From JAKZRT01 sp965247915 (GTDB lineage Bacteria > Pseudomonadota > Alphaproteobacteria > Rhodobacterales > Rhodobacteraceae), in the NCBI GenBank assembly GCA_965247915.1, contig OZ252048.1:62001-126000 (forward strand): a stretch of DNA of 64,000 nucleotides, given 5' to 3'. A model generated the notes under the pieces. It was not told the origin of the DNA and searched no databases. It worked only from the letters and a program-made list of their open reading frames with translations. Shown in pieces: positions 23,174-32,289 of this stretch. Position 1 is the first letter of the stretch; the number at the start of each line of letters is the position of its first letter. The position numbers and the translations under genes are program-made.

Positions 23174-24844
23174 CTACCCCAAAAGTCGCCGGGCAATGAC
23201 CTGGGCCTGAATCTCAGCCGCCCCTTCGAAGATGCTCAGGACGCGGGCGTCGCACAGAATGCGGCTGATTTTATATTCCAAAGCAAAGCCGTTGCCACCG
23301 TGGATTTGCAGCCCATTATCCGCCGCCGCCCAGGCCACCCGGGCCGCCAGCAACTTGGCCATCCCGGCCTCCAGATCACACCGCCGGCCCGCGTCTTTCT
23401 CGCGGCCCGCGAAATAGGAAAGCTGGCGCGCCACCATGATTTCGACCGCCATCATCGCCAGCTTCGAGGCGACCCTAGGAAATTCGATCAGCGCCTTGCC
23501 GAACTGGCGGCGATCCTCGGCGTATTTCAGGCTCACATCCAGCGCCGACTGGGCCACCCCGATGGCCCGCGCGGCGGTCTGGATGCGGGCGCTCTCGAAT
23601 GTCTGCATGAGCTGTTTGAACCCCTGCCCGGGCTCGCCCCCCAACAGGTTTTCGCCCTTGATGGCGAAGCCGTCAAAACTCAGCTCGTATTCCTTCATGC
23701 CGCGATAGCCCAGCACCTCGATCTCGGTCCCGGTCATGCCTGGCGTCGGGAACGGTTCGGCATCGGTCCCGGGCGTCTTTTCGGCCAGAAACATCGAAAG
23801 CCCGCGATAATCGGTGGTGCCCGGTTCGGTACGGGCCAGCAAAGTCATCACCTGCGCCCGCGCCGCGTGGGTGATCCAGGTCTTGCTGCCGGTCACCTGC
23901 CAATCATCGCCATCGCGGACCGCCCGCGCCCGCAGCGACCCCAGATCGGACCCAGTATTGGGTTCGGTAAAGACCGCCGTCGGCAGGATTTCACCGCTGG
24001 CAATCCCCGGCAGCCAGGCGGCTTTCTGGTCGTCGGTGCCGCCGCACAGGATCAGTTCCGCCGCGATCTCGGACCTCGTGCCAAGCGAGCCGACACCGAT
24101 ATAGCCGCGGCTGAGTTCTTCGCTGACCACGCACATCGAGGTTTTCGAGAGGCCAATGCCGCCGAACTCCTCGGGGATCGTCAGGCCAAATACCCCCAGC
24201 TCGGCCATTTCCTCGATGATCGCCATCGGGATCAGCTCGTCTTTGAGATGCCAGTCGTGGGCCAGCGGTTCGACCCGCTGGACCGAGAATCGGCGAAACT
24301 GGTCGCGGATCATTTCCAGCTCGTCATCGAGCCCGGTGGCCCCAAATGTCGCCGCACCGAACTGTTCGCGCATGCACGTGACAAGCCGCATCCGCGCGGC
24401 TTGGGAATTGCCCTGCGCTATCAGGGTTTGGATGGCGGGGTCCGAAAGATCGGGCGTCACCCCCAGGTCGGACGGGCGCAGCATCTCGCCCTGGCTCATC
24501 GGAATGCCACCGGCGATCTGGGCCAGGTATTCGCCAAAGGCGATCTGGTGGATTAACGCCTCGATCTCACCAAAGGCGCCCTGGGTCTGCAGGTTTTCGG
24601 CCCAGCCCTGCATCTGTTCAAGCGCGTTCACGTAAGTGGCCAGCCAGGCCAGCCCGTGCGCCGCCGTCTGGTGGGCCTCGATCAGGGCACCCGAAACTCG
24701 GCCCTCGGCGCTGACCTTTTCGCGCACGGTCTTGCACGCGTCGGCCATCAAAATGCCAAGCGGTTCGAGCGCGGATTTGGTCAGCTGGGTGAGGTCGCCG
24801 AGAATTGAGTTTTCCATGGGAGGCGTCCGTCCGTCGTGGGGCAT
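23174..24844 (-). CDS. mcd: (2S)-Methylsuccinyl-CoA dehydrogenase
   Basis: An acyl-CoA dehydrogenase with the extra N-terminal domain (about 1-160) that distinguishes Mcd of the ethylmalonyl-CoA pathway: HQTAAHGLAWLATYVNALEQM and EALIHQIAFGEYLAQIAGGIPMSQGE. The dehydrogenase core follows, with FTEPNTGSDLGSLRARA and KTWITHAARAQ (FAD and substrate contacts), RIQTAARAIGVAQSALD, and the C-terminal QIHGGNGFALEYKISRILCDARVLSIFEGAAEIQ. It oxidises methylsuccinyl-CoA to mesaconyl-CoA and passes electrons to ETF. GGAG lies 7 bases before ATG 24844 (556 aa); ATG 24817 (547 aa) is an alternative without a ribosome site. Confidence 0.88.
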   Translation of the reverse strand: MPHDGRTPPMENSILGDLTQLTKSALEPLGILMADACKTVREKVSAEGRVSGALIEAHQTAAHGLAWLATYVNALEQMQGWAENLQTQGAFGEIEALIHQIAFGEYLAQIAGGIPMSQGEMLRPSDLGVTPDLSDPAIQTLIAQGNSQAARMRLVTCMREQFGAATFGATGLDDELEMIRDQFRRFSVQRVEPLAHDWHLKDELIPMAIIEEMAELGVFGLTIPEEFGGIGLSKTSMCVVSEELSRGYIGVGSLGTRSEIAAELILCGGTDDQKAAWLPGIASGEILPTAVFTEPNTGSDLGSLRARAVRDGDDWQVTGSKTWITHAARAQVMTLLARTEPGTTDYRGLSMFLAEKTPGTDAEPFPTPGMTGTEIEVLGYRGMKEYELSFDGFAIKGENLLGGEPGQGFKQLMQTFESARIQTAARAIGVAQSALDVSLKYAEDRRQFGKALIEFPRVASKLAMMAVEIMVARQLSYFAGREKDAGRRCDLEAGMAKLLAARVAWAAADNGLQIHGGNGFALEYKISRILCDARVLSIFEGAAEIQAQVIARRLLG

Positions 24845-24961
24845 TTTCGGGCTCCGGTCGAATTTGCCACTGCATAGCGATATCGCAAGTGCAGCACAAC
24901 AAATGGGCAACACTGGCCGGTAAATGTAAATTAGTTTCGCCGCCGAAGTCAGGTCAGAATA

Positions 24962-26560
24962 TCAGCCGACCGCCACGGCCCGCACGTCGTCGTGGATATG
25001 GGCCTCGTATTGCACGAAGTTCTCGGCAAACATCGACACCAGTTTTCGGGCCTGTTCGTCATAATCGGCGCCGTTATCCCAGGTGCGGCGCGGGTCCAGC
25101 AGAATGTCGGCAACGCCGCCGACCGAGACCGGAACTTCGAACCTGAAATTCGGGTCCTTGCGGAATTGCGCGGTGGCAAGCGACCCGTCAAGCGCGGCGG
25201 TCAGAAGCGCGCGCGTGGCTTTGATCGGCATCCGGCTGCCGGTGCCAAAGGCCCCGCCGGTCCAGCCGGTGTTGACCAGCCAGCAGGTCGCCCCGTGGCG
25301 CGCGATTTTCTCGCGCAAAAGCGCACCGTAAACTTCCGGACGACGCGGCATGAACGGGGCGCCGAAGCAGGTCGAAAACGTCGGCTGCGGTTCGGTCACG
25401 CCGCGCTCGGTGCCTGCGACCTTGGCGGTAAACCCGCTGAGAAAGTGATACTCCGCCTGCGCCGGGCTGAGCCGGGCAATTGGGGGCAAAACGCCAAATG
25501 CATCGCAGGTCAGCATGATGATGTTCTTTGGGTGCCCGCCGAGCGCGGTCTCGGATGCGTTCGAGATATAATGCAGCGGATAGGCGCAGCGCATGTTGGC
25601 GGTCAGGCTGTCGTCTTTGAAATCGAGCGCGAATGTCTCGGGGTCATAGACCATGTTCTCGATCACCGTTCCGAACATGCGCGTGGTGGCAAATATCTCG
25701 GGTTCGGCCTCGGGCGACAGGTTGATGGTTTTGGCGTAACAACCGCCTTCGAAATTGAACGTTCCCCGGTCCGACCAGCCGTGTTCGTCGTCGCCCAGCA
25801 ATATGCGGTCGGGGTCCGCAGAAAGCGTGGTCTTGCCGGTGCCTGACAAACCAAAAAACACCGCCGTGTCGATTGGGTTGCCGCGTGCGTGGTTGGCCGA
25901 ACAATGCATTGGCATCACACCCTTTTCGGGCAGGATGTAATTCAGGACCGAAAAGATCGACTTCTTGTTTTCGCCGGCATATTCGGTGCCGCCGATCAGG
26001 ATCATCTTGTCTTCGAAATTGATGGCAATCACGGTTTCCGACCGGCAGCCGTGCCGTTTGGGATCGGCCTGAAAGCCGGGGCAGTTGATGACGGTAAACT
26101 CGGGCTCGAACCTGTCGATTTCACGCCGCGACGGGCGGCGCAGCATGTGGCGGATGAAAAGACTGTGCCAGGCCAGTTCGGTGATAAGGCGCACATCCAG
26201 CCGGTAGGCGGGATCAGCACCGGCAAAGAGGTCCTGCACGAAATATTCGCCGCCTTTCATTTGGGCGAACATGTCGGCTTTTAAGGCGGCGAAGGCTTTG
26301 GGCGTCATCACCGCGTTGGTGTCCCACCAAATGGTGTCTGCGGTTTGCCTGGATTTGACGATGTGTTTGTCTTTGGGCGAACGCCCGGTGAACTTGCCCG
26401 TCTCAACCAGCATCGCGCCGCCCAATCCAAGGTGCCCCTCGCCGCGGCGCAATGCGGCTTCGATCAGGGCCGGTTCCGACAGGTTATAGTGAACCTGACC
26501 AAGGCCCGTGATCCCCTGATCTTTCAATTTGAAGGATGGGTTAACATGGCCGACGATCAT
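24962..26560 (-). CDS. pckA: Phosphoenolpyruvate carboxykinase (ATP)
   Basis: Converts oxaloacetate and ATP to phosphoenolpyruvate, CO2 and ADP, the key step of gluconeogenesis from C4 acids. The 532-residue length is normal. Motifs: TGRSPKDKHIV, the PEPCK-specific NCPGFQADP region, EYAGENKKSIFSVLNYILP, the P-loop GLSGTGKTTLSADP, and GDDEHGWSDRGTFNFEGGCYAKTI with the metal and nucleotide residues. pckA divergent from chvI is a recognised alphaproteobacterial arrangement, and in rhizobia ChvI affects pckA expression. The 325-base gap to chvI probably holds both promoters. Confidence 0.96.
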   Translation of the reverse strand: MIVGHVNPSFKLKDQGITGLGQVHYNLSEPALIEAALRRGEGHLGLGGAMLVETGKFTGRSPKDKHIVKSRQTADTIWWDTNAVMTPKAFAALKADMFAQMKGGEYFVQDLFAGADPAYRLDVRLITELAWHSLFIRHMLRRPSRREIDRFEPEFTVINCPGFQADPKRHGCRSETVIAINFEDKMILIGGTEYAGENKKSIFSVLNYILPEKGVMPMHCSANHARGNPIDTAVFFGLSGTGKTTLSADPDRILLGDDEHGWSDRGTFNFEGGCYAKTINLSPEAEPEIFATTRMFGTVIENMVYDPETFALDFKDDSLTANMRCAYPLHYISNASETALGGHPKNIIMLTCDAFGVLPPIARLSPAQAEYHFLSGFTAKVAGTERGVTEPQPTFSTCFGAPFMPRRPEVYGALLREKIARHGATCWLVNTGWTGGAFGTGSRMPIKATRALLTAALDGSLATAQFRKDPNFRFEVPVSVGGVADILLDPRRTWDNGADYDEQARKLVSMFAENFVQYEAHIHDDVRAVAVG

Positions 26561-26885
26561 GAAATCTCCTGCGCGAAATTTTCAGCATCCGGTTTTCCGA
26601 GAGGGAATAAAGCCCAATTTTGAACCAAAACACCCACATTCTCTGGGGCCGGTCTTAACACGCTGATTATGGCGGAAAATAGGCAGCTTGCCGCAGTTTA
26701 GCGCAACCATGCTCGGACTTGGTAACCAATCGTGGACAAAAGCGTGACATTTTAGCCGTTGATTACGGCTTTTTTTGTCTCATGACGCCATGTGAAAACC
26801 ATGATTCGCACTTATGAGTTGATTCTGTGGCCGGAGATGGCGACAAATGTGAAAAAACAAAAGCAGGCAGAGCAGGACCAAAGCA
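26561..26885. other. Divergent pckA/chvI intergenic region
   Basis: AT-richer than its neighbours and without a gene. It must hold the pckA promoter (minus) and the chvI promoter (plus). It also contains a plus-strand intrinsic terminator (26754-26777) and an interrupted palindrome TTGGT-A-ACCAA at 26719-26729, which may be a regulator site. Confidence 0.55.
26754..26777 (+). terminator. Intrinsic terminator upstream of chvI
   Basis: AGCCGT (26754-26759), loop TGATT, ACGGCT (26765-26770), then a run of seven further T residues. It faces chvI, 109 bases before its start, with no plus-strand gene upstream, so it may end a short RNA or act as an attenuator in the chvI leader. Confidence 0.65.
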
Positions 26886-27596
26886 ATGACCGAAAATTCG
26901 CGTATCGCGCTGGTCGATGACGACCGGAACATTCTGACGTCGGTATCCATGACGCTCGAGGCCGAAGGCTTTGACGTTGAGACATTTAACGACGGACAAT
27001 CGGCGCTGGACGCCTTTAACAAGCGGCTGCCCGATATGGCCGTGCTGGATATCAAGATGCCGCGCATGGACGGCATGGATCTGTTGCAGCGACTGCGCCA
27101 GAAAACCCAAATGCCGGTGATCTTCCTGACCTCGAAGGATGACGAGATCGACGATGTTCTGGGGCTGCGGATGGGCGCGGACGATTACGTTAAAAAGCCG
27201 TTCTCGCAGCGCCTGCTGGTCGAGCGCATCCGGGCGCTGTTGCGCCGCCAGGAAGCGATCGAAAGTGGCGAGGTCGGCGACACCGAGGAAACCAAAGTGA
27301 TGGTGCGCGGCCAGTTGACCATGGACCCGCTGCGCCACGCCGTGACCTGGAAGGGTGGCGATGTTTCGTTGACCGTGACCGAGTTTCTGCTGCTGCAGGC
27401 GTTGGCTCAGCGCCCCGGTTTCGTCAAGTCGCGCGACCAGCTGATGGACGTGGCTTATGACGATCAGGTTTACGTTGACGACCGGACCATCGACAGCCAT
27501 ATCAAACGTCTGCGCAAAAAGATGCGCACTGCTGACGACAACTTTTCGGCAATCGAAACACTTTACGGTATCGGGTACAGATACAACGAGGAATGA
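26886..27596 (+). CDS. chvI: Two-component response regulator ChvI
   Basis: A 236-residue OmpR/PhoB-type regulator. The receiver domain (1-120) has the acidic pocket LVDDDR (D11-D13), phospho-acceptor D55 (VLDIKMPRMDG), and the Lys of DDYVKKPF. The winged-helix domain (about 140-235) contains LTVTEFLLLQALAQRPGFV and RTIDSHIKRLRKKM. It is the cognate regulator of ChvG, which controls envelope, acid and central-carbon genes in alphaproteobacteria. Its stop overlaps the chvG start by 4 bases (ATGA). The domain set is complete. Confidence 0.95.
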   Translation: MTENSRIALVDDDRNILTSVSMTLEAEGFDVETFNDGQSALDAFNKRLPDMAVLDIKMPRMDGMDLLQRLRQKTQMPVIFLTSKDDEIDDVLGLRMGADDYVKKPFSQRLLVERIRALLRRQEAIESGEVGDTEETKVMVRGQLTMDPLRHAVTWKGGDVSLTVTEFLLLQALAQRPGFVKSRDQLMDVAYDDQVYVDDRTIDSHIKRLRKKMRTADDNFSAIETLYGIGYRYNEE

Positions 27597-29305
27597 CGCT
27601 TGCATCGCGTATAGACGTCGATGATCAGCACCATGTAGTTCCGCCAACCGATGTGGTGCTGGGCGAGGACTGGGTCGCGCCTGAAGCTGTGGTTGAATCT
27701 CAGCGTCGGGCCAAGCGTTGTCGTCGCTCGCTGATTTCCTTAAAAGGCAGCCCGCTGGCGCGGAAGATCATCACGTTCAATCTGATGGCGATGATCGTGC
27801 TGGTGGCAGGTGTGCTTTACGTTAACCCGCTTGGTCAAAGCCTTGTCCAGCAGCGGCAAGAGGCGTTAATCGTCGAAACCCGGCTGACCGCAAATATTTT
27901 CGAGGCCCAGCTTCCCGAAAATCTGCCCGTAAACCTAGCATCGGGTGACGGCATCAACGTCGACAAAACCTTGGACGCTCTGGAACTGCGGCCCGGTGTC
28001 GAATTGTTTGTTTTCGATCCGATTGGCAATCTTGTGTCGTGGCGAACCGGTGCCCAGACCGACGATGTCGACGCCGACACCGGCCGCACCGTGATCACCG
28101 ACTTTCTGAACAACGCGTGGGAAGCCTTGGCAGAGTTGCTGACGCTGCAACCCTTGCCCTCGGGCCTGAATGCGCTCGACCAGTCACGCGCGATGGTGCG
28201 CGATGCCCTTTGGGACGGGGCCTAGGTGGTAACAGCGCGAAATCAGGACTGCGCACTGACCTTTACAGCGGCAAATTTGATCACCCAGAACGGGCGGCCG
28301 ATTGGCGTTGTTGCGCTGGCAGCCGCGTCGGGCGAAATTGACCAGCTGGTTCGCGCCGAACGCGAACAGGTGCTGCAGCTGTTTGTGGTGGCCATACTGG
28401 TGTCAATCGGTCTGAGCCTGGTTCTGGCCTCGACCATCGCCAATCCGCTCAGCGATCTGGCGGCCGCCGCCGAGATCGGCAGCGAGGGCGAGGTTCGAAG
28501 CAAAAGCCCGGCGCGTATCCGTATCCCCGACCTGACAGCGCGTCCCGACGAGATCGGGCGACTTTCCGGGGCGCTCAGGGCAATGGTGGCCGCACTTTAT
28601 CACCGGATCGACGCCAACGAACAATTTGCCGCCGACGTGGCGCACGAAATCAAGAACCCGCTGGCGTCGCTCAGATCGGCCACATCGTCGCTTAGGATGG
28701 CCCAGAAACACGAGCATCGTGAGAAACTTCTGGATGTGATCGAACACGACGTGCGGCGGCTTGACCGGCTGGTCAGCGACATCTCGAACGCCTCGCGCCT
28801 GGACAGCGAGCTGGTCAAAGAGGACGAAGAATCTTTCGACGTGCTTCGGACCATCCGCAACCTAAGCGAATATCTGGCCGAAGATGCGCGGGCGAAGGGA
28901 TTGGATTTCATCATCGACGTGCCGAATGAACCTATCTTCATTGACGGTCTGGAGGGACGGCTGGCACAGGTCTTTGTCAACCTGATCACCAATGCGACCT
29001 CGTTCTGCGAAGCCGGCGATGCGGTGCGTGTCTGGACCAGGCAGCGTGCGAACCGGGTTCTTGTGGTGGTCGAAGACACCGGACCGGGCATCCCGCAGGA
29101 GGCGCTGACCAAAGTCTTCAGCCGGTTTTATTCCGAACGCCCGGAACACCAGTTTGGCGACCATTCGGGGCTTGGGCTGGCCATTTCGAAACAGATTATC
29201 GAAGCGCACGGCGGCGTGATCTGGGCGGAAAACATCCGGGCCACGGATGCCGATATCATGTCCGATCCCCTGGGCGCGCGTTTCGTGGTCGGTCTGCCGG
29301 TCTGA
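27593..29305 (+). pseudogene. chvG: Sensor histidine kinase ChvG, split by an in-frame TAG
   Basis: One continuous frame of 571 codons with a single TAG at 28223-28225. Part 1 (210 aa) holds the cytosolic N-terminus, a membrane helix at about 60-80 and most of the periplasmic sensor domain, including ELFVFDPIGNLVSWR. Part 2 resumes in the same frame at GTG 28226 and holds the second membrane helix, HAMP, the H-box FAADVAHEIKNPLASLRSA (His codon at 28643), the N-box and ATP-binding motifs VEDTGPGIPQEAL and HSGLGLAISKQI. Everything except the stop reads as a normal ChvG. A nonsense mutation, a base error or readthrough are the options; translation from the GTG could yield a sensorless kinase. 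Confidence 0.85.
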
Positions 29306-29321
29306 TCCCAAAGGGGGGACC

Positions 29322-29786
29322 ATGCCAAACGTTGATACTCAGACCGCCGTGCCGCTTACCAACAGCGACGGAATGACCCTGGCCCACGGGTCCGCGGTGG
29401 CCTTGGGGTCGCAGGCGGTGCTGATCATTGGTCCTGCGGCCAGCGGCAAGTCGGGGCTGGCGCTGGAATTGATGGGGCTGGGCGCAATGTTGATCGGTGA
29501 TGACAGGGTTGCTGTCAGCCAAGGCGCGGACGGGCTCATCGCCGCCCCGCCGCCCAATATCGCTGGCCGTATCGAGGCGCGCGGCGTGGGTATACTGGCC
29601 GCCGACATGGCTCGGCCCACGCCAATTGTGCTGGTTGTCGATATGGGGCAGGTGGAAGACACCCGCCTGCCGCCACCGCGCCTGGCAATTGTCGCGGGTG
29701 TCGCGTTGCCGCTGTTTCACAAGGTCGAGAGCCGCCACTTTGCCGCTGCAATTTTACAATATCTGAAAACAGGTAACGTAGAATGA
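29322..29786 (+). CDS. hprK: HPr kinase/phosphorylase, short alphaproteobacterial form
   Basis: A 154-residue protein equal to the C-terminal catalytic domain of HprK; the N-terminal domain of Gram-positive HprK is absent, as usual in alphaproteobacteria. Walker A GPAASGKSGLALEL is at 37-50, followed by LIGDDRVAV and the signature-like IEARGVGIL. It phosphorylates HPr on the regulatory Ser. ATG 29322 was chosen because a GGGGGGA site precedes it. It overlaps rapZ by 4 bases, and its target HPr is encoded 1.3 kb downstream. Confidence 0.9.
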   Translation: MPNVDTQTAVPLTNSDGMTLAHGSAVALGSQAVLIIGPAASGKSGLALELMGLGAMLIGDDRVAVSQGADGLIAAPPPNIAGRIEARGVGILAADMARPTPIVLVVDMGQVEDTRLPPPRLAIVAGVALPLFHKVESRHFAAAILQYLKTGNVE

Positions 29787-30706
29787 CCGAACCCATGCCC
29801 GACTCCATCGAGACGATCCACAAATTGGTGCTGATCACCGGCCCTTCCGGGGCCGGGCGGTCGACCGCGATCAAAGCACTTGAAGATCTGGGGTTCGAGA
29901 CCATCGACAACCTGCCCCTGTCACTGTTGCCGCGCCTCTACGAGGGCGCGCCGTTGGAGCGACCGCTGGCGCTTGGCATCGACGTGCGCAACCGCGATTT
30001 CAGCGCTGATGGCCTGAGTGCCGCGGTTGAGGGCATCATCGCCAGCCCGCAAGTTGATGCCGAGGTGGTATTTCTGGACAGCCGCACCGAGGTGTTGCTG
30101 CGCCGCTATTCCGAGACGCGCCGCCGTCACCCGCTGAGCCCGGATGGTTCGCCCCAGGACGGCATCGCGATCGAGGCCGATCTGCTTGCACCATTGCGCG
30201 CCCGGTCGGACGTGCTGATCGACACATCCGACATGACACCCCACGACTTGCGCGCCGAGATGGTCCGTTTCTTTGGACCCGGCGGCAGCCGGTCGGTAAG
30301 CGTGACCGTTGAAAGTTTCTCATACAAACGCGGCGTCCCGCGCGGGGCCGATATGGTGCTGGACTGCCGGTTCCTGGTGAACCCGTTCTGGGAGGCCGAC
30401 CTGCGCGCGCTTGACGGCCGGGACCTGAAGGTTGCCAGATACGTCGAGACCGACCCGCGCTTTCAAACCTTCCTTGACCAGACCCTGGGGCTGTTGCGGT
30501 TTCTGCTGCCGGAATATGTGGCTGAAGGCAAAACTCATTTCACGCTTGGGTTCGGCTGCACCGGCGGGCAACACCGGTCGGTTCTGTTGGCGGAAACACT
30601 GGCGAAGGCCCTTGCGGCTGACGGATGGCAGGTGTCTAAGCGGCACCGAGAATTAGAACGACGTGGGGACGGGCTGCACGGAACGGCTCGGGAGTTCAGG
30701 CCGTGA
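29783..30706 (+). CDS. rapZ: RNase adapter/nucleotide-binding protein RapZ
   Basis: A 307-residue P-loop protein. In Escherichia coli RapZ senses glucosamine-6-phosphate and directs RNase E to the GlmZ small RNA; the role in alphaproteobacteria is less clear. Walker A GPSGAGRST (20-28), then DLGFETIDNLPLSLL. The C-terminal domain has SFSYKRGVPRGADMVLDCRFLVNP and GCTGGQHRSVLLAE, both family hallmarks. It is translationally coupled to hprK before it and to the EIIA gene after it (GTGA overlap). Confidence 0.93.
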   Translation: MTEPMPDSIETIHKLVLITGPSGAGRSTAIKALEDLGFETIDNLPLSLLPRLYEGAPLERPLALGIDVRNRDFSADGLSAAVEGIIASPQVDAEVVFLDSRTEVLLRRYSETRRRHPLSPDGSPQDGIAIEADLLAPLRARSDVLIDTSDMTPHDLRAEMVRFFGPGGSRSVSVTVESFSYKRGVPRGADMVLDCRFLVNPFWEADLRALDGRDLKVARYVETDPRFQTFLDQTLGLLRFLLPEYVAEGKTHFTLGFGCTGGQHRSVLLAETLAKALAADGWQVSKRHRELERRGDGLHGTAREFRP

Positions 30707-31095
30707 TCGGAATCGTGATCGTTGCACATGGGGGGCTGGCGCAGGAGTATCTTGCGGCGATCGAACATGTGGTCGGCAAACAGCAGGGCATCCGCGCCAT
30801 ATCGATCGCGCCCGATCACGACCGCAGCCTGAAACAGGACGAGATCTGCGCCGCCGCCGATCAGGTCGATATCGGCGACGGCGTGGTCGTTGTGACCGAC
30901 ATGTTCGGCAGTACGCCATCGAACCTCAGCCTGCGTGCCTGCAGCCACGAGAATCGCAAGATCGTTTACGGGGCCAACCTGCCCATGCTGATCAAATTGG
31001 CGAAAAGCCGACACAGGCCGGTCGGCGAGGCGGTCGAGGTGGCCCTGGCGTCGGGCCGGAAATACATTGATGCCCTGGATGTAAAGTCACAGTAA
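30703..31095 (+). CDS. PTS EIIA component, mannose type
   Basis: A 130-residue EIIA of the mannose family (PTS-EIIA-Man). The phosphorylated His is H9 in MIGIVIVAHGGLAQEYL. Other landmarks are VVTDMFGSTPSNLSLRACSH and IVYGANLPMLIKLAKSR. It takes phosphate from HPr. No EIIB, EIIC or EIID permease gene is nearby, so a regulatory rather than transport role is likely, as proposed for this alphaproteobacterial cluster. The start is a GTG overlapping the rapZ stop. HPr follows after 9 bases. Confidence 0.9.
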   Translation: MIGIVIVAHGGLAQEYLAAIEHVVGKQQGIRAISIAPDHDRSLKQDEICAAADQVDIGDGVVVVTDMFGSTPSNLSLRACSHENRKIVYGANLPMLIKLAKSRHRPVGEAVEVALASGRKYIDALDVKSQ

Positions 31096-31104
31096 GACCC
31101 GCTC

Positions 31105-31383
31105 ATGTCCGAATCCTTTGTGCGCCACCTGAAAATCGTTAACGAAAAAGGACTTCACGCCCGCGCCTCGGCCAAACTGGTGGAAGTTGTCGAGCAATTC
31201 GACGCCGAAGCGACCGTGCGCAAGGATGGGCTGGATGCCGCGGGCGACAGCATCATGGGGCTTTTGATGTTGGCAGCGTCCAAAGGAACCACTATTGAAG
31301 TTGAAACCAGCGGCCCTGCGGCAGCTGCCCTGGCTGATGCGCTTGAGGGTCTGGTTGCCGACTGCTTCGGCGAGGGTGGCTGA
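31105..31383 (+). CDS. ptsH: HPr-family phosphocarrier protein
   Basis: A 92-residue HPr. H18 in NEKGLHARASAKLV is the phospho-His, and S49 in AAGDSIMGLLMLAAS is the Ser targeted by HprK. Length and fold are typical. Both phosphorylation sites are intact, which fits the presence of hprK in the same operon. Enzyme I (ptsI/ptsP) is not in the window and must be encoded elsewhere. It is probably the last gene of the chvI-chvG-hprK-rapZ-EIIA-ptsH unit. Confidence 0.93.
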   Translation: MSESFVRHLKIVNEKGLHARASAKLVEVVEQFDAEATVRKDGLDAAGDSIMGLLMLAASKGTTIEVETSGPAAAALADALEGLVADCFGEGG

Positions 31384-31418
31384 GGCCGCTTGAAAGAGGG
31401 AAAAGGTGACCCTGCGAC

Positions 31419-32285
31419 TTGGTCGATAGTTATCATCATAGCGTAACTGCGTCGGGTGAAGGCGAAGCCTATGAACCCTATGACCAGCGCAAGCTGTCGT
31501 ATTCCACGACATTTACGAACCCCTGGAAAGCAGCCGCCATCCGTGCGGTCGAATGGACGACCGGCAAGATCACCCTGCTGAAGTTGATACGAAAGTATGA
31601 GCGACGGGGTTCGCGAACCGGTCAGCAATTTTGGGCGGACTGTCTTGACGTCATGGGGATCGACCTTTTGACACCGAACGACCAGTTTGAAAATATTCCC
31701 AAAGAGGGGCCCCTGGTTGTGGTCTCGAACCACCCGCACGGGCTTGTTGACGGGATCATCCTGGCCGAACTGGTCGGGCGGGTTCGGACCGACTACAAGG
31801 TATTGACGCGGTCGCTTCTGACTGGTGTGCCGCAGATCGAACAGTTCATGCTGGCGGTGGCGTTCCCGCACGAGGCCAACGCGCAGCAGTTGAATATCGA
31901 AATGCGCCAGAAATGTATGGAACATTTGAACCAAGGCGGGGCGGTTGTGCTTTTCCCGGCCGGGTCGGTTGCAATGTCCGAGACTTTTTTCGGCGATGCC
32001 GTAGAACCCGAATGGAACCCCTTTACCGCGAAAATGATTCGTCGATCTTGCGCGACTGTGCTGCCGATCAAGTTTCCAGGCCAGAATTCGCGCCTTTACC
32101 AGATTGCCAATCTTTTGTCGGCCACCATTCGGCAGGGGCTTTTGCTGCACGAAGTGACGGTCGCGCTGAACAAACCGCAGTCGCCAGTGGTCGGCAGGCC
32201 GATCACATATGATGAAATGGCACTGCGCGCCAGCAATCAGCGCGAACTGATGGCGTGGCTGCGGGAAACGACGCTGGCTCTTTGA
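31419..32285 (+). CDS. Lysophospholipid acyltransferase family protein
   Basis: A 288-residue PlsC-like acyltransferase. The motif VVSNHPHGLVDGIILAEL (about 103-120) corresponds to the catalytic block, in the NHPxGxxDG form common to a hemolysin-like subgroup rather than strict HX4D. VVLFPAGSVAMSETFFG is the second substrate-binding motif. No clear membrane helix is seen. It may acylate lysophospholipids or ornithine lipids. The start is a TTG at 31419 with a weak AAAGGTG site upstream and is uncertain, but no in-frame ATG precedes the conserved region. It lies 35 bases after ptsH. Confidence 0.8.
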   Translation: MVDSYHHSVTASGEGEAYEPYDQRKLSYSTTFTNPWKAAAIRAVEWTTGKITLLKLIRKYERRGSRTGQQFWADCLDVMGIDLLTPNDQFENIPKEGPLVVVSNHPHGLVDGIILAELVGRVRTDYKVLTRSLLTGVPQIEQFMLAVAFPHEANAQQLNIEMRQKCMEHLNQGGAVVLFPAGSVAMSETFFGDAVEPEWNPFTAKMIRRSCATVLPIKFPGQNSRLYQIANLLSATIRQGLLLHEVTVALNKPQSPVVGRPITYDEMALRASNQRELMAWLRETTLAL

Positions 32286-32289
32286 CGTC

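Noticed and set aside
23300..24556. A 418-codon plus-strand frame
   Set aside because: Antisense to mcd, which has full acyl-CoA dehydrogenase motifs.
28223..28225. TAG in chvG read as a recoded amino acid (pyrrolysine or similar)
   Set aside because: No such decoding is known in this group and no matching element is seen downstream. A mutation or base error is simpler.
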